Assembly: GCA_029964075.1 (NCBI GenBank)
Contig: CM057149.1
Coordinates: 18,428,197 to 18,492,196 of the forward strand
Length of the DNA stretch: 64,000 nt
Source: Patiria pectinifera
Taxonomy: Eukaryota; Echinodermata; Asteroidea; Valvatida; Asterinidae
Direction of reading: 5' to 3'
Shown here: piece after piece, positions 10,931 to 22,500 of the stretch
How the letters are laid out: each line of letters opens with the position of its first letter
Numbering within the stretch: position 1 is the stretch's first letter
Made by a program: the position numbers and the translations under genes
The notes under the pieces: model-generated
What the model was told of the DNA's origin: nothing
Seen by the model: the letters and a program-made list of their open reading frames with translations, nothing else
The model's database searches: none

Positions 10931-13129
10931 TCGGTTGCACCTCCGATTCTAAAATTGCCATTTCACATTTATTGTCTCGTGTAAAATCTCTGAATCAGCA
11001 CTCCTGACATGATTCTCATTCAGCCTGTTAGTGTACAATATCGTCAGTGACACCATGAAGTAACACTCTTCGCTTGTACCCCCTGCCCCGCAAACAGGAC
11101 GCTGGGATACCCTGATGAATTCACGCTCTGATTGGTTGGATTTTGCGTGACCTGTGACCTGCGCGTCATCACGGTCATGACTCTGCAAGGTTTGAAATGG
11201 CCATTAAGACTGATTCATTACTCTTTTATTCCAGTTTAGAGATTTTTTTTTTCCGTTGAAAAGCGTAATAATGTAGGAAATTCTGTAAAACTTATCTGTG
11301 TTGTAAATTTACACTTCCCGTCACTTGCTCAGGCTCCATTTCGAATCACGAACGGTCGGATTGCATTATGCGACGCTCAAAATTTTGTCCACATGGTCCG
11401 CAATGAAACAGAAATCACATCTGGTATGAATGTTTGGTATTTGATACCAGTCCTATCTTCACTTTGAGCATGGTTTTTCTCATGAAATCGGTTGGTTTGT
11501 TTCCCGGTAATTACCGGTACCAATATTCCTACGCGTCTGTAAGCCTCTAGTGTTCACGCTTAGCTGCGGTCAATGCTTCCCATCTGCCTATTGTCTGCAT
11601 GCAAGTGTGTGCATCATGTGTATAAATGGAAAAACCAGCCGTAAAGTATTTGTAACATTTCACGGAGTTGTAGAAAACTGAAGTTATTGATGTGTTACTG
11701 TGAGGGTACTGTGAGTTTTGGATCCCCCCCCCCAAAAAAAAATCAGTATCTTTTCTTTCTTTTGTACTGAGTACAGTGGAAAGCCGCAATAACAAACACT
11801 GCGAGATCCACACAAATTGTTCCTAATAGCGATCGTTTGGTATAGCGATTTTAAGGTGGCGATGCTCCGGTACTCACTTTTATATAAATCGCGCTCTTCA
11901 GAACTTCACCCTGTATGCCCTGGTACATGTAGGTCTACATGTAGTTACTGAAAGACCACCTTTAACTCATGCCAATGATGTAATTTCACAATTTTTGAGC
12001 TTGCTACATACGGCCATAGGTGGCTTTCCCCTTCTTTTCCTTGGGGAAATGATAGCCACTTGTCACTTTCTGTTTATATTTTTCAACAACAATGTTCAGT
12101 ACGTTTTATACACAAAAATCAGGAGCAAGTGTGGAAAGCAAGTGTGGAAACAGAGAAAAAGGCCAAATATTTTCATGGCAAATAAAGAGAATCCTTTGGA
12201 AAAAAAAATGTCATGCATGCTTGAAATGTACACTGACCACGATCGTAATTTAATCAGACTCCCTCATTAAATATTCCACAGCCCACATCTACATGAACTC
12301 ATTATCACTTTGACGGATCAGTTTGTTGAAGAGATCCACTGATTATGAAATTGATTTCACTGTTTGCACAGTGGACAGAGAGGAGAAATTTGCCCTTTTT
12401 TCCCCCCTGCTGGTGAATAAATAGCATGTGTGCGCTCGTGCACGTATTTTCAAAGGGATTCCTCGTTGCACTGTCACTCCATTTTTTTCATTGATCACGT
12501 GTTTTTTTTATGAACACTGTCGAATTTATTTCGGTGCCTTTTTCAATTGCATGCGTCAAATTTGATTTGTGAAAAGTACACCTCACTAATTGTTGCTTCA
12601 ACTGTATGAGACATGCACAGGTTTTTTTTTTTTTGGCCAGCGATATGATAGTTGGGTTGCTGTATGCTACGCGTTTGGTACATGCATGTATGGACGAATC
12701 CAGGCCCTTGATTGCCGAGTGCTCACGAGGCCCCTTCAATGGAGAAACCATTGTACATGCTATTGCACAAAGCAACTGCCCCGTGGCGGAGTATCTGATC
12801 AATAGCTAGCACAATGCTTTCGCCATTGAAGGGGGCCTTCGTGATAGAATTGATAGCATGACCGGATTGGTCTACATGTGTCCATTGGCGCTGCTTCAAC
12901 AGATTTGAAGACTTGTATTAATGTACCTGCGCGGATTGTGTTGGTTTCGACAAAAACGCCCCTCCTAAAAATTTATTCTACAAGCCAGTTCGATAAGTCA
13001 GTATTTCAACTGCGAATGCGCACAATGATATGAGTCACAGGTTATTGGAGATAATCGAATACTTGCTGAAGGTGCACGAATGCACAAGGAGACGATCGCA
13101 CAAAAAGCATGCACACGTGTTAAAGGGAA
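10931..13129. other. Non-coding stretch with a short inverted repeat
   Basis: No gene recognised. A C10 run is followed directly by an A9 run at 11724-11742. An inverted pair lies at 12724-12742 (CACGAGGCCCCTTCAATGG) and 12823-12843 (CCATTGAAGGGGGCCTTCGTG) with about 80 bases between, which could be a degenerate foldback element. Confidence 0.4.
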
Positions 13130-13636
13130 TATACATCATTTGCTTTTGCTGTAATTTTCAGAAATGGATGGAATTGGGGGGTTGGAAATATATAGCAAAT
13201 ATAGTTACACTGACTTTTTTGAGGTTTTGGGTTCAAAAATGCTATAAAAACAATCATTTTCCTGTAGTCTGGTTCCCTGGCTCCATTTAAGAAGAAACAG
13301 AGCAGTTTACATACATAGGGGAATTGTAAGGTCAGGGAACCAGTCTAGCTGGCTTGTACCCGTTCATAGGTGTGTAATCGATTGCAAACAAGTGCGATGG
13401 TCAACTGGGGCCACGTATTTGAAGAAAAAAAGCCAGTTTTTTTCCAACGCTGATTGGCCGATCAGCGTTGGAAATTGATACAAAAATACCACTTTTCTTG
13501 AAAATGACAGTATACCAGGTGCCATGATTTTACAGGATGCTTTACACTGTCATTCACTAACAGTCCAGCAAGGTATTTCAAAATGATTTGGTAGTTTTAG
13601 TTTTTGATGTTTGCAAATGTTGTATTTTCCCTTTAA
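13130..13636 (+). mobile_element. MITE, TTAA family A, copy 1
   Basis: Flanked by TTAA on both sides, with terminal repeats TTAAAGGGAATATACATCAT and the inverted TTGTATTTTCCCTTTAA. At 13443-13475 the centre holds a perfect palindrome, TCCAACGCTGATTGG / CCGATCAGCGTTGGA. An internal inverted pair AGTCTGGTTCCCTG / CAGGGAACCAGTCT is also present. TTAA target sites are typical of piggyBac and Kolobok transposases; which one mobilised this family is not shown. Confidence 0.85.
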
Positions 13637-13637
13637 T

Positions 13638-13790
13638 GGGGACTTTTGAGACATTGGTGGCAGCAAACACACCGGTCCTTTTCAATTGTTTATGTCATGT
13701 TTAAGCTAAAGCGTACATGCTCAATATGACGCAAACAATGGAAAAATGACCAGTGTGTTTGCTGCCACCAATGTCTCAATAGTCTCCAAG
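13638..13790. mobile_element. Short foldback element with ~50 bp arms
   Basis: GAGACATTGGTGGCAGCAAA on the left is repeated in inverted orientation on the right as TTTGCTGCCACCAATGTCTC. Flanking similarity extends the arms to about 50 bases, with a loop of about 45 bases. It abuts the family A element immediately to its left. Confidence 0.75.
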
Positions 13791-14789
13791 TACCAGCAGA
13801 ATGGGCATTCGCGTAACATTGGTAACATTGCGTGTTTATCCCGAATGACCTTTGACCTGAACTACTTCATCGAGCTACCAAACTGGTGTATGGAGGCCCC
13901 ATCTCACGGAGCAGAAAACATTGTATAGCAACCGTGTTTCTGCTTAGCAAGTATCGGCAGGGAGCCAGTCAAGTAGTAGTATTCATGTAGTTTGCAGCAC
14001 ATTTTAGCCGGTAACCTGCCTTCACTAAGCAAATATTTTCTGAGCTGAAACTTCTGTTTGTGGAATTTGCCCATAGTGTCTGTGATGTCAGTACTGGTCC
14101 ATTTTCAATCTGTGTTTCCGTAGCATCCGTAGACAAGGCCTGTTTGTTACAGCGTGAAACTGAACAGACACGCACAAGTGTTATTTGGCCTGCAGGGAAA
14201 CAAGGCGATATATTTGTTTAATCATTTGGCTTGGCTCCACAGAAAGGAGGGCGATATATGCTGTTTCAGTTGCGAAACGTCTGCAACAAAAATCGGTCTA
14301 AATATTAGTAGTTACTTTGCGTTGTCAACACAACTCTGTAATTCAACTGCTTGTACAAGCACAACGCCATTCTCTGGACACTCAATGAGTGTTTTGGTCA
14401 TGGGGGGGGGGGGTGGAGGGGGAGATGCATATCCGGAGCTTTCACTGCACACTTGTGAAAAATCGCACCGCTCTCTGATAAGTGACGCCAGCCATAAATT
14501 AGGCCCCGGCTTGTGTAATGGAACTGGCACTGAGTGATTAAGAAACAGTAAATCACCCTGCTAGTGCATTACGGTCCGCGAGAGTGGCAGCGTTTGGGGA
14601 TTTTTGAAAACCGACGTCATGTCCGGGTTCGTGAAGACGACACTTGGCGCTGCCGGATACACTTGAAGAGTTGGGAGTGCTTTGCATCTGGTTTTGAAAA
14701 CAAATTGTGTACTTGTCACAGAGGATGATGTTGTCGGGGCTGTTTGAGTTTAGGGAGGGAGGAATCCTGGGGCTTCTTGTAAGGATGCT
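13791..14789. other. Non-coding stretch, no gene recognised
   Basis: Short overlapping open frames only. A G12 run lies at 14402-14413. No splice-compatible exon with a recognisable domain was found. Confidence 0.4.
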
Positions 14790-15309
14790 TTAAAGAGAAT
14801 GTACAGTACAACATTTGCTTTTGCTGCAATTTTCAGAAATAAATAAATTTGGAGGATCAGTATGTTAAAGCAAATATTGTTAAAATTACTTTTTTTCACA
14901 TTTTTGGGCTAGTATATGCTGGAAAAACCAAGGGGAAAAAAATTGTTATCTTGTAGTCAGGTTCCCCATTTAAGATGAATCGGAGCAATTTATAGACTTT
15001 GGGGGTTTTTAAGGTCAGAGAATCAGTCCAGAAGGCTTGTACCCCTTCACAGGTGTGTAATCAATTGCAAAGAAAATGGGGAATAACTAATAAGGAAAAA
15101 TTAGAAGCAGTTTTTAAAAAAAAGCCAGTTTTCTCCAACGCTGGTCGGCTGGAAAAATATCATTTTTTCTTGAAAAATGTCAGCACACCAGGAGCCAAGA
15201 TCTTACAGGATGCTTTAGACTGTCATTCCCCAACAATCTAGTGAGGTATTTCGTGAAACTTTGATCATTTCATTTTGTGATGTTTGCAAATGTTGTATCT
15301 TCCCTTTAA
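14790..15309 (+). mobile_element. MITE, TTAA family A, copy 2
   Basis: Begins TTAAAGAGAATGTACAGTAC and ends TTGTATCTTCCCTTTAA. It aligns along its length with copies at 13130 and 17387, including TTTTGCTGCAATTTTCAGAAAT, AGGTCAGAGAATCAGTCCAG and CAACGCTGGTCGG, but the right half of the central palindrome is lost. Its right TTAA is shared with the start of a family C end at 15306. Confidence 0.85.
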
Positions 15310-15410
15310 AGGTACATAGGACATTTGCTGGGTTTTTTTTTTTAATTGCTCACAATCTTAAGAAGGGTGCATTACAAGTAATTTGTTGGAAGTTTCAGCT
15401 CAATGGATAA
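15306..15410 (+). mobile_element. Family C MITE fragment abutting family A copy 2
   Basis: TTAAAGGTACATAGGACATT followed by GGTTTTTTTTTTTAATTGCTC, AAGAAGGGTGCATTACAAG and GTTTCAGCTCAATGGATAA corresponds to one end of family C. It is then replaced by a SINE. Sharing the TTAA with the preceding element suggests one element inserted at the edge of the other. Confidence 0.5.
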
Positions 15411-15735
15411 TGGGTGGCTAGTGTGTAAGGTGCTTGCCTCTCGCCACTGTGGCACTGGCTCGAATCCCCAGCTGCGGACCATATGTGAGTAGAGTTTGTG
15501 CGTTGGTGCTTTTCTGTGCCATGAGGATTTTTCTCCCGGCCCTCGGGTTTTCCTCCCTCCAGAAAAATCAAACACTTGTGATCTCTGCCTGTGCTCCGTG
15601 GTCATAGATGGGTCGTATGGCGGCTGCTTAAGGCGCCTTTACATGCCAGCGGCTCAACCACATTGTAGCCGCGTCCTTCGCAATTCAGCTTCTCGGCTGC
15701 GAGTAAGGATGATTAGCCTCCCAAATTATTATTAT
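15411..15735 (+). mobile_element. tRNA-derived SINE
   Basis: The 5' part has tRNA-like promoter words (GTGGCTAGTGTGTAAGGTGCTTGCC and the B-box-like GGCTCGAATCCCC). A conserved-looking body with CTCCCGGCCCTCGGGTTTTCC follows, then a short ATTATTATTATAC tail. This layout (tRNA head, body, short 3' repeat) is that of Pol III SINEs of marine invertebrates. Non-coding. Confidence 0.75.
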
Positions 15736-17055
15736 ACATTTTGAGAAAGCAGGGAAAACATATATGCACAAATTTTGAGGTCTAGTAACTGGATTCCTTT
15801 GCTAACGCATGTAAAAACTGCCCACATTACAGGCACATGTTCTTAAACCACACTCAATGTTTGTTCATCCGAATGATATCATTTAAGGTGGAATAATTCA
15901 CAGGGTATTTGGTACCAGTCTTATCTTCTCTTTGAGCAAGGATTTTGTACGTTTCCGGGTTATTGCAAATGTTCCATAGTGCCTCTAAAGAGGAGAATTC
16001 CCCACAAAGGACAATTTTTGGTTTTCAGATGTTTAATACCCACAAGCCCCCCCCCCCCTTGTTCTTCCTTGTCGCATGACCGATCCTTGAAAACTTTGAT
16101 ATTAGAATGGATTTGAAAACGATGACTCTCGTGTGCTTTTAAAGCTTTGATATGAATTTTTATATTCACTCGGCAATGCCTGTGTTTTTCTTTATTTTTC
16201 ATTTATTTAAGGTGTTGTTTTTTACGTAGTAAGTATGACACAATGCATTGTGGGACTTGTAGACGCTGTTTTTTTTTATCATGCCTTGCATGGTTAACTG
16301 ACGCCCCAGCAACGAGCTTCCAGGGATCCGACACTCAGTGACTACAAATCCGGACTTACTTTCTGTTTGCGTCAGGGCTCAGAACCTGGCCGGCCGTAAT
16401 ATCCAAATTAAATCCGCCCACTATACTGCTTCTCATTTTTTTTGTATGTCCCAAAGTCTTTCAATTTCCTTAATTACAAAACCTCAGAGCTGCAGTTGTG
16501 TGTCTTGCTGCAGACCGGAGTCGTGCCCAGGGCTTCATAAATCCAACGGAAATGAGAATATTTTGACGGTTGTTTTTTTTGCTTGAATGTAATTTGAATT
16601 AATGTCTCTCGGTAATCAGATTACGACATGTGATGTGGAAATTTGTTATTATTTGGACCCCAAAAAGGAGGGGAGTTTACCGGTACCTTAGTGGTTCGAG
16701 AAACAAGAGTTCTTGTTCAAACATTGAAAAGCCAGCAACAAGGTTTTTGTTGAACTGTCAAAGAAATTGACAAAAGCTATTTTTTGGGCCAAAATCAAAC
16801 TGATTTTGTACGGCTTACCAGTAATTGCTTACTGTAGGGCACACAGGCTTCCAGACATTTTGTACACAAGCAATTTTGAAAGAGTAAAATTTTGTTACAC
16901 CGCACATTTAACATCATAACAGTCCCAAAAGTGATGGTAAATTCACAGTGGCAGTGTTTCTCAGCTCAGTACAGCGGTCATTTGGGTCTCTTCACGAGAT
17001 GCAAGCAGCGCCCTCTATGTTTCATGCATGTAGCATAATATTGAAACTCGTGGGG
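15736..17055. other. Non-coding stretch containing a housekeeping-type promoter motif
   Basis: No exon recognised. A C12 run is at 16047-16058. The one notable site is the ZNF143/THAP11-like word at 16245-16262, listed separately. Confidence 0.4.
16245..16262 (-). promoter_or_regulatory. ZNF143/THAP11-type (SBS) motif
   Basis: On the minus strand this reads CTACAAGTCCCACAATGC, close to the ACTACAANTCCCAGNATGC element bound by ZNF143/THAP11 at many metazoan housekeeping promoters. The surrounding ACAATGCATTGTG makes it partly palindromic. I could not place a gene start beside it on either strand, so an active promoter is inference. Confidence 0.4.
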
Positions 17056-17059
17056 TAGT

Positions 17060-17164
17060 ACAAGTAGCCTCCCAGGGTGATCAATGGAGCTTTCTGTTTT
17101 CCCAAGGCTTAGCTGAGGGAAATGGAACGCTGCATGGATCACTAAGGGAGGCTAGTTTTACTTG
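17060..17164. other. Pre-miRNA-sized imperfect hairpin
   Basis: Left arm GTAGCCTCCCAGGGTGATCA and right arm GGATCACTAAGGGAGGCTAG pair imperfectly over about 40 bases around a loop near AAGGCTTAGCTGA. The size is like an animal miRNA precursor, but short foldback transposons look the same. No expression evidence is available. Confidence 0.4.
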
Positions 17165-17386
17165 AATTTCCTAGTTTTACTGAATTAAAGACCAATGTTT
17201 GTGAAAGTTGACTGAATGAGTGGTCGGTAATTGAAACTTCCTATGTCAGTCACTAATGTCAGCATAATAATAAATCAACCATTTGATGAATTGAAACTGT
17301 AACCAAAAAAGGAACAATACATACGTGTACTTGATAAAAAAAAAATCATATTTACTCGTGGACACATCATGTCAGCATGTACCATA

Positions 17387-17910
17387 TTAAAGGGAATGTA
17401 CAACATTTGCTTTTGCTGCAATTTTCAGAAATAAATGGATTTGGAGGATTAGTATGTTACAGCAAATGTTGTTAAACTGACCTGCTTCACGTTTTGGGTT
17501 CGGAGATGCTGGAAAATCCAAGAAAACCAACCATGTTTTTGTAGTCTGGTTCCCTGACCCACGTAAGATGAAACTGAGCAATTTATAGACTTTGGGGGAT
17601 TGTAAGGTAAGAGAATCAGTCTAGAAGGCTTGCACCCCTTCACAGGTGTGTAATCAATTGCAACGAAAATGCGGAATAACTAAATATGAAAAATTAGGAG
17701 CACTTTTTGAGAAAAAGTCAGTTTTCTCCAACGCTGGTCGGCCGACCAGCATTGGAAAAATACAATTTTTCTTGAAAATGACAGCACACCAGGAGCCATG
17801 ATTTTACAGGATGCTTTGGACTGTCATTCCCTAACAATCTAATAAGATATTTCATGATAATTTGATCATTTCGTTTTTTGATGTTTGCAAATGTTGTATC
17901 TTCCCTTTAA
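17387..17910 (+). mobile_element. MITE, TTAA family A, copy 3
   Basis: TTAAAGGGAATGTACAACAT at the left and ATGTTGTATCTTCCCTTTAA at the right form near-perfect terminal inverted repeats with TTAA at both edges. The centre at 17726-17752 is a palindrome of TCCAACGCTGGTCGG with CCGACCAGCATTGGA. It is the best preserved copy in the window and a good type sequence for the family. It encodes no protein. Confidence 0.9.
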
Positions 17911-20900
17911 CTATTAAATTCCCATCAGTTGAAGTAAGTACGATCATCAAAGTGCAGGCAGATGAGTTGGATAGGCAGTGGTCTCCAACGTTCAGCCCAA
18001 AAGTCTTCGATTAATTTTCCCGAGGAACTGCAATAACCTCCAGACTGAGTTTGTTATTATCCGGAACAAATTTCTCCCTGCAGTGATATTCCGTCGCATT
18101 TAATTTCCTTCTTTTTTCTTCAAGAGAGAGAGAGAAAAAAAAACGTAACAAGATTAATCGCCACAGTCAAGAAATTATTGCCCGATTGGCCTACAGCAGT
18201 ACTCACTCCTCCAGACAATTCAGCAATCCGAGAAGGGAGAAGAAAAAAATGAAAAAGAAAAAAAATATAGACCTTCAACTGCACTGACCCACTTCTATGT
18301 CGTTTCCTCTCACGGCACAAATCAATGGTCACACGATTACCCGGCCAAAAAAAACCCCTTCAGGTGACGCAAGTCCCCAAAGAAACCAATTTTATTGGCG
18401 ACTCCGCGGGGGGGAGACCCTCTGCCCAGTCCATTTCATCGCGAGTTTGTTTCTTGTGCTGGTAATTAATGTGATTAGCATCGCAGGGTTTTGGTTCCAT
18501 CAGCCCGTCCTCTTCTACCCTCGTCCCACTTCATTTGGGCAATATCAAATCATTCCCGTACCCTAGAAAAACAAACCTGGACTTGCCCGCCCTAATTCCT
18601 CGGCAGTCGTGTTGCTTAAACTTGCATTTAGCTTGTGGCCATTTCTGTCTTGTTTGTTTCAGTGCCTCAGGGGAGAAAAGTGCTTCTTAATAGTTTACAG
18701 AGAGGTTCATCTTCTTCAGATTGGAAATGTTTTAATATAAAGAGGGTTTTTTTTTCTCTTTGAAGATTTCTCAAAGTAAAGGAATTGAACACAACATTTA
18801 ACTTCCATGGAAAAAGCTGCGTTCCCGATCAGGTGTTATTTCTGAAACGAGCTTGACCGTATAAAAGCGGCTTGTGTAACCACAAATTAATGTAAAACAA
18901 ACTAAAAGTAAAACTACATCAATTGTGTTGATGTAGTTTTCTCTTCTTTAATTGATTTATTATTTTTTTCACATTCGTTCTAGATTAAGAAAACAAATCT
19001 GCAATAAGATTGCAGATTTATTTGATCTTATTTTAAATCTTAGACGTGTAGTTTAAATCAGTGAGCATATAAACATGATTTTAAAAGCAGTGGAAATAAA
19101 CAGGCTGTCAGGGAGATTTTTTTTTTTTTTTACTGTAATCTAGCAATGCGTTTATCCAGACCCTGTTTTCCATTAGATAATACAAATTGAAGAGATAATA
19201 ACAAAAAATATATTCATAGACCGAATGCGAGATAGAGATAAGTACGATGGCCTTCCTGTGGGCCAAATGCTAGGGGGAGAGAGAAGATTATCAAATGCCA
19301 ATTTCAAATCAACATATGGTGGATCTGTTATCGCTGTATCCCATCGTTCAGAGCATTAGCGTCCGGACCGCGGCCCAGCGTTCTAAAGCCGCGACTGATT
19401 ACCGGGCAGTCTCCCTCTAGAGGGCTGCCAGGAACCTCGGGCCTTTTCCCCTCCTTTAATTTGTCTGCCGCGGGGGAAACCCGATAGGGGCCCCGCCAAA
19501 TCTCAATTAACGTTGCGTGGATCGTTACAGCCTATTTGATTTGCCCGGGTCTGGGACCTGGGCTGCTTACTAGCGTAAACAGGTAGGCCTGGAGTACTGA
19601 CTGTGGTCTGAACTGACTGGGGCGTCGTTCGAGGCCCTGTGGTTACCTATACGATGATATCAAGATGGCTTCTTAAGGTTTTAGAAACAACACCAAAAAA
19701 AACAGAGAGGGTGATAAGATTTTTTTACTGTATAATTCCACAACCTGAGGGACTCGGTCCCTCTCGAAGTTGCAACACGCTTCATGCATTTTCATCGTGA
19801 TTGAAAACGTGCTCCGAGGCTCGTAGATAGACGGCATAAATTCAAGATAGTCGAGAGATTGTGAACGCGTAAATACACGGTTGTAAAATGAATAAATAAA
19901 GAACACGTCCTTCCGAGGGACTGGCCCGTCTCCTGTTTATTGTCACAGAGGGGGAAAGACAGACTGACACATAAACAGTCAAAAAGACCTGTTGATAACG
20001 AACCATGATAGAAAGAACTCGGAAAAGGCCATTGACATAAGTCAGGCTTTGTTCAGTTGGCTGATGCCTGCACTTGATTTCAACCCTCCGAGATTGAATT
20101 TGGAATTCATTGAAAGAGATTCCGGAATGCTTTCATTCAATCATGGACATGAAATGAGTCTTAAGTTGATTTGCAGGGGAACCCTTTTTTTTTCATTGCA
20201 ATGTATATCAATTTTGAGTGGTTTTTTTTTTTAAATATCGAATTATCTTCCACTGTGGTCAAATTGCTTGTCCCGTCTTTTGCGCAGTGACGGTCAGCCC
20301 TTCATTTTTTTTGGAAAATACAAGTGTGGGGATGTTTCTTTAAAATTGTGTAATAAAAAAAATCTTGTCTGTTATCTGAACTGTGAAGTGCCATAGGAAA
20401 AACACTTGACGAATCCACGATCAAGTTGTTTTGATGTGTATGTGCAGTCCATGAGGGTGCTCGAAGGAACGACCTGGTCATGAATTATTGTAAAAAAGGA
20501 ACACGTTCTTTTTTCTTTTTATTTGATTGCTTGAAAGTTTAGCAAAAGGAACTATAGAGTGCCACTTGCGTAATATCTAGAGTTTTGTTTCTGGGAAATA
20601 TTTGGAATATCTGTTAAGGATTGTGCACTATATCCCGTAGTTATGGCATTTATTTATTATTCATGGTTGCCTTGAACCATTTTTTTTGTGGGCAGATACA
20701 TATATGTAAAGGTACTTCTACTTTAAAGTGCTTCTTTTTTTTCCCCGGATGGTTTTACATTAATTACTAGTCTGTATTAGTTGGTCATAAATATTACATT
20801 ACTTGTGGTCTAATGTTATAAAACGAGCTAACAGTTTAAGTGCTGCAGTTGTGGCCATTTTTGTTATGTGTCATTACAATCATGATTATTATTATTATTA

Positions 20901-21295
20901 TCGATGGTGATACCTTCTCCAGGTATGGCATTCAGATTTTTATGACCTTCCATTTTTTTTTTCAATATCACTGTGACAAATTTTGAATGCCAGGCATCAC
21001 CATGGCATTTAACTTCTAGGCAAAGAATCAAAGCCATTTACCTCTTCCATAACCTAGAACAGGGGTGTGAAATCTCAGCTTTAAAGCTTGATTTCAGCTT
21101 TTTTTGTTTTGGATTTCAGCTTTTTGCCTTCACTGGTTGTGTACAAAAGTATAGGAGATTTTCAAAGTTCAGGCGTTTTTTTTAGACCTTTTTCAGCTGT
21201 TTTCAGCTATTTTTATCAGTGGTCACTCACACCCTTGCTAGAAGTTGAACAAAATTTCAACTTTCAATTGACTGAAACATGAAGACAAAAAAAAA
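17911..21295. other. Mostly unique, repeat-poor non-coding DNA
   Basis: Segments about 17990-18620 and 19230-20130 have higher and more even G+C than the surroundings, no repeat signature, and clusters of TAAT/ATTA and CAAT words. They resemble intronic regulatory DNA of developmental genes. Open frames here (for example 18297-18566) show no domain and lack supporting splice structure. A small ATT repeat lies at about 20886-20903. The regulatory role is inference. Confidence 0.3.
18910..18940. other. Perfect 13-bp hairpin
   Basis: AAAACTACATCAA and its exact inverse TTGATGTAGTTTT are separated by a 5-base loop (18923-18927). A second hairpin, AAATCTGCAAT / ATTGCAGATTT, follows about 75 bases downstream. 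No flanking T-run or gene makes this a terminator; function unknown. Confidence 0.6.
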
Positions 21296-21297
21296 AC

Positions 21298-21420
21298 CCT
21301 GAGGGGGGATTTGAGCCTGTGACCTCTAGCAAGCAATACCAGTGTCTTACCAACTGAGCTGTCCGTGGTTATATTCCACTGTCTGTCCCAAGCCTGGGAA
21401 CATGTCTATTCCCTCTGGAT
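21298..21420 (-). mobile_element. tRNA-like SINE head (reverse)
   Basis: Read on the minus strand, GGACAGCTCAGTTGGTAAGA matches a tRNA D-arm/A-box and AGGTCACAGGCTCAAATCCCC a B-box. The acceptor stem does not close, so a functional tRNA is unlikely and a decayed SINE is preferred. Confidence 0.5.
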
Positions 21421-21939
21421 GGGATTCAAGTCCATCGCAGATAGATCTTTTTTATGAGGAAGCCATTTTTTATCAGGTTCCCTGAATCTGTTTTTATAAA
21501 TTGTACACTGTTGAATGGGATGGTGCCAGACTATTTTGTGAAAGCAGTGCGTTCCAAGCCTCACTTGCGATGTTTTTTTTAAAATGTGGCTTAACCCTTA
21601 AGGGGAATCCCCTTTTCTGCGATAGCCTTAAAAAAAAGAGCTTTTATGACTTTTTAGCCTCGAGCCTTGCGCATCTTTTGACACCAAAAATATAAAAATC
21701 AGACGAGGGGTTGTCGCGCAGCGAAAAATTTTCCGGCGCTATGCGCCCTGAAAACTGAATTTTATATGCGTCGTGTATACAGACGAGAATTACCATTCGT
21801 ACATATGAATAATTAATTAGCCATAATTCCAAAACCCTTTGACCTTTGGTCATGACATTTCTTGGGTATGTTCATGAAGAGTTGCTCTATGCATGTACCG
21901 AGTTTCAACATTTTTCGTCTCTCGATGGCCGAGATCTTT

Positions 21940-21969
21940 GGGGGGGGGGGATTCTGTCCCCCCCCCCCC
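21940..21969. repeat. G11-loop-C12 homopolymer hairpin
   Basis: Eleven G, then ATTCTGT, then twelve C. The two homopolymers can form a perfect all-GC stem with a 7-base loop; each strand could also form G-quadruplex or i-motif structures. Confidence 0.85.
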
Positions 21970-22174
21970 TGAGAAATGGTCAAAATAACCCGGCCCCTTT
22001 AGGGTTAAAACGTTAGGGTATGTTTCATTACAAAGTTTAAATCATTCATCAGAGCAGACTGGTATTACTTTGGAATGAACTGTTATTTCATTGCTTTCAC
22101 TTAATTCTACTCGTAAAATGAAAAGTTTACCTCTCTTTCAATTCAATATGGCCGACTGGTGAATATTACTCCCA

Positions 22175-22330
22175 GCTAATGCTGGTACCCATTTATACTC
22201 CTGGGTCGGGAGAGCGGCGTTAGGATGATGTTGCTTGCCATGGACACAAAGCATGGCCAGCAGCAGCCTGCTGGAATCGAACCCCTGGCCCTCTGTCCAC
22301 ACCCAAATTACCAGATGGTACAATTCTGAT
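22175..22330 (-). mobile_element. SINE fragment (reverse)
   Basis: On the minus strand it contains GGTTCGATTCCAGCAGGC (B-box-like), GCCATGGCAAGC and the body/tail word CCAGGAGTATAAATGGGTACC, which is also seen as CCAGGAGTAAATGGGTACC in the SINE at 63389. It has about 80 bases of tRNA-like head and part of the body. Confidence 0.6.
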
Positions 22331-22500
22331 AAGGCTTGTGCAAAACATCCTTGCGATCATTTAATTCGTGTTGGAGGCCATCACACTGTTTCCTTGGTGA
22401 CATCGGTTCTCTCTCCTCCTATCCTGCTCACTAATAGCCTATGGTGCTTGTGCATTTTTGCACTGATTACCATTTTCATGACAGTTGTAGACATGCTACA

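Noticed and set aside
14154-14537. 127-codon open frame on the plus strand
   Set aside because: It runs through a G12 homopolymer, has a poly-glycine artefact and no recognisable domain.
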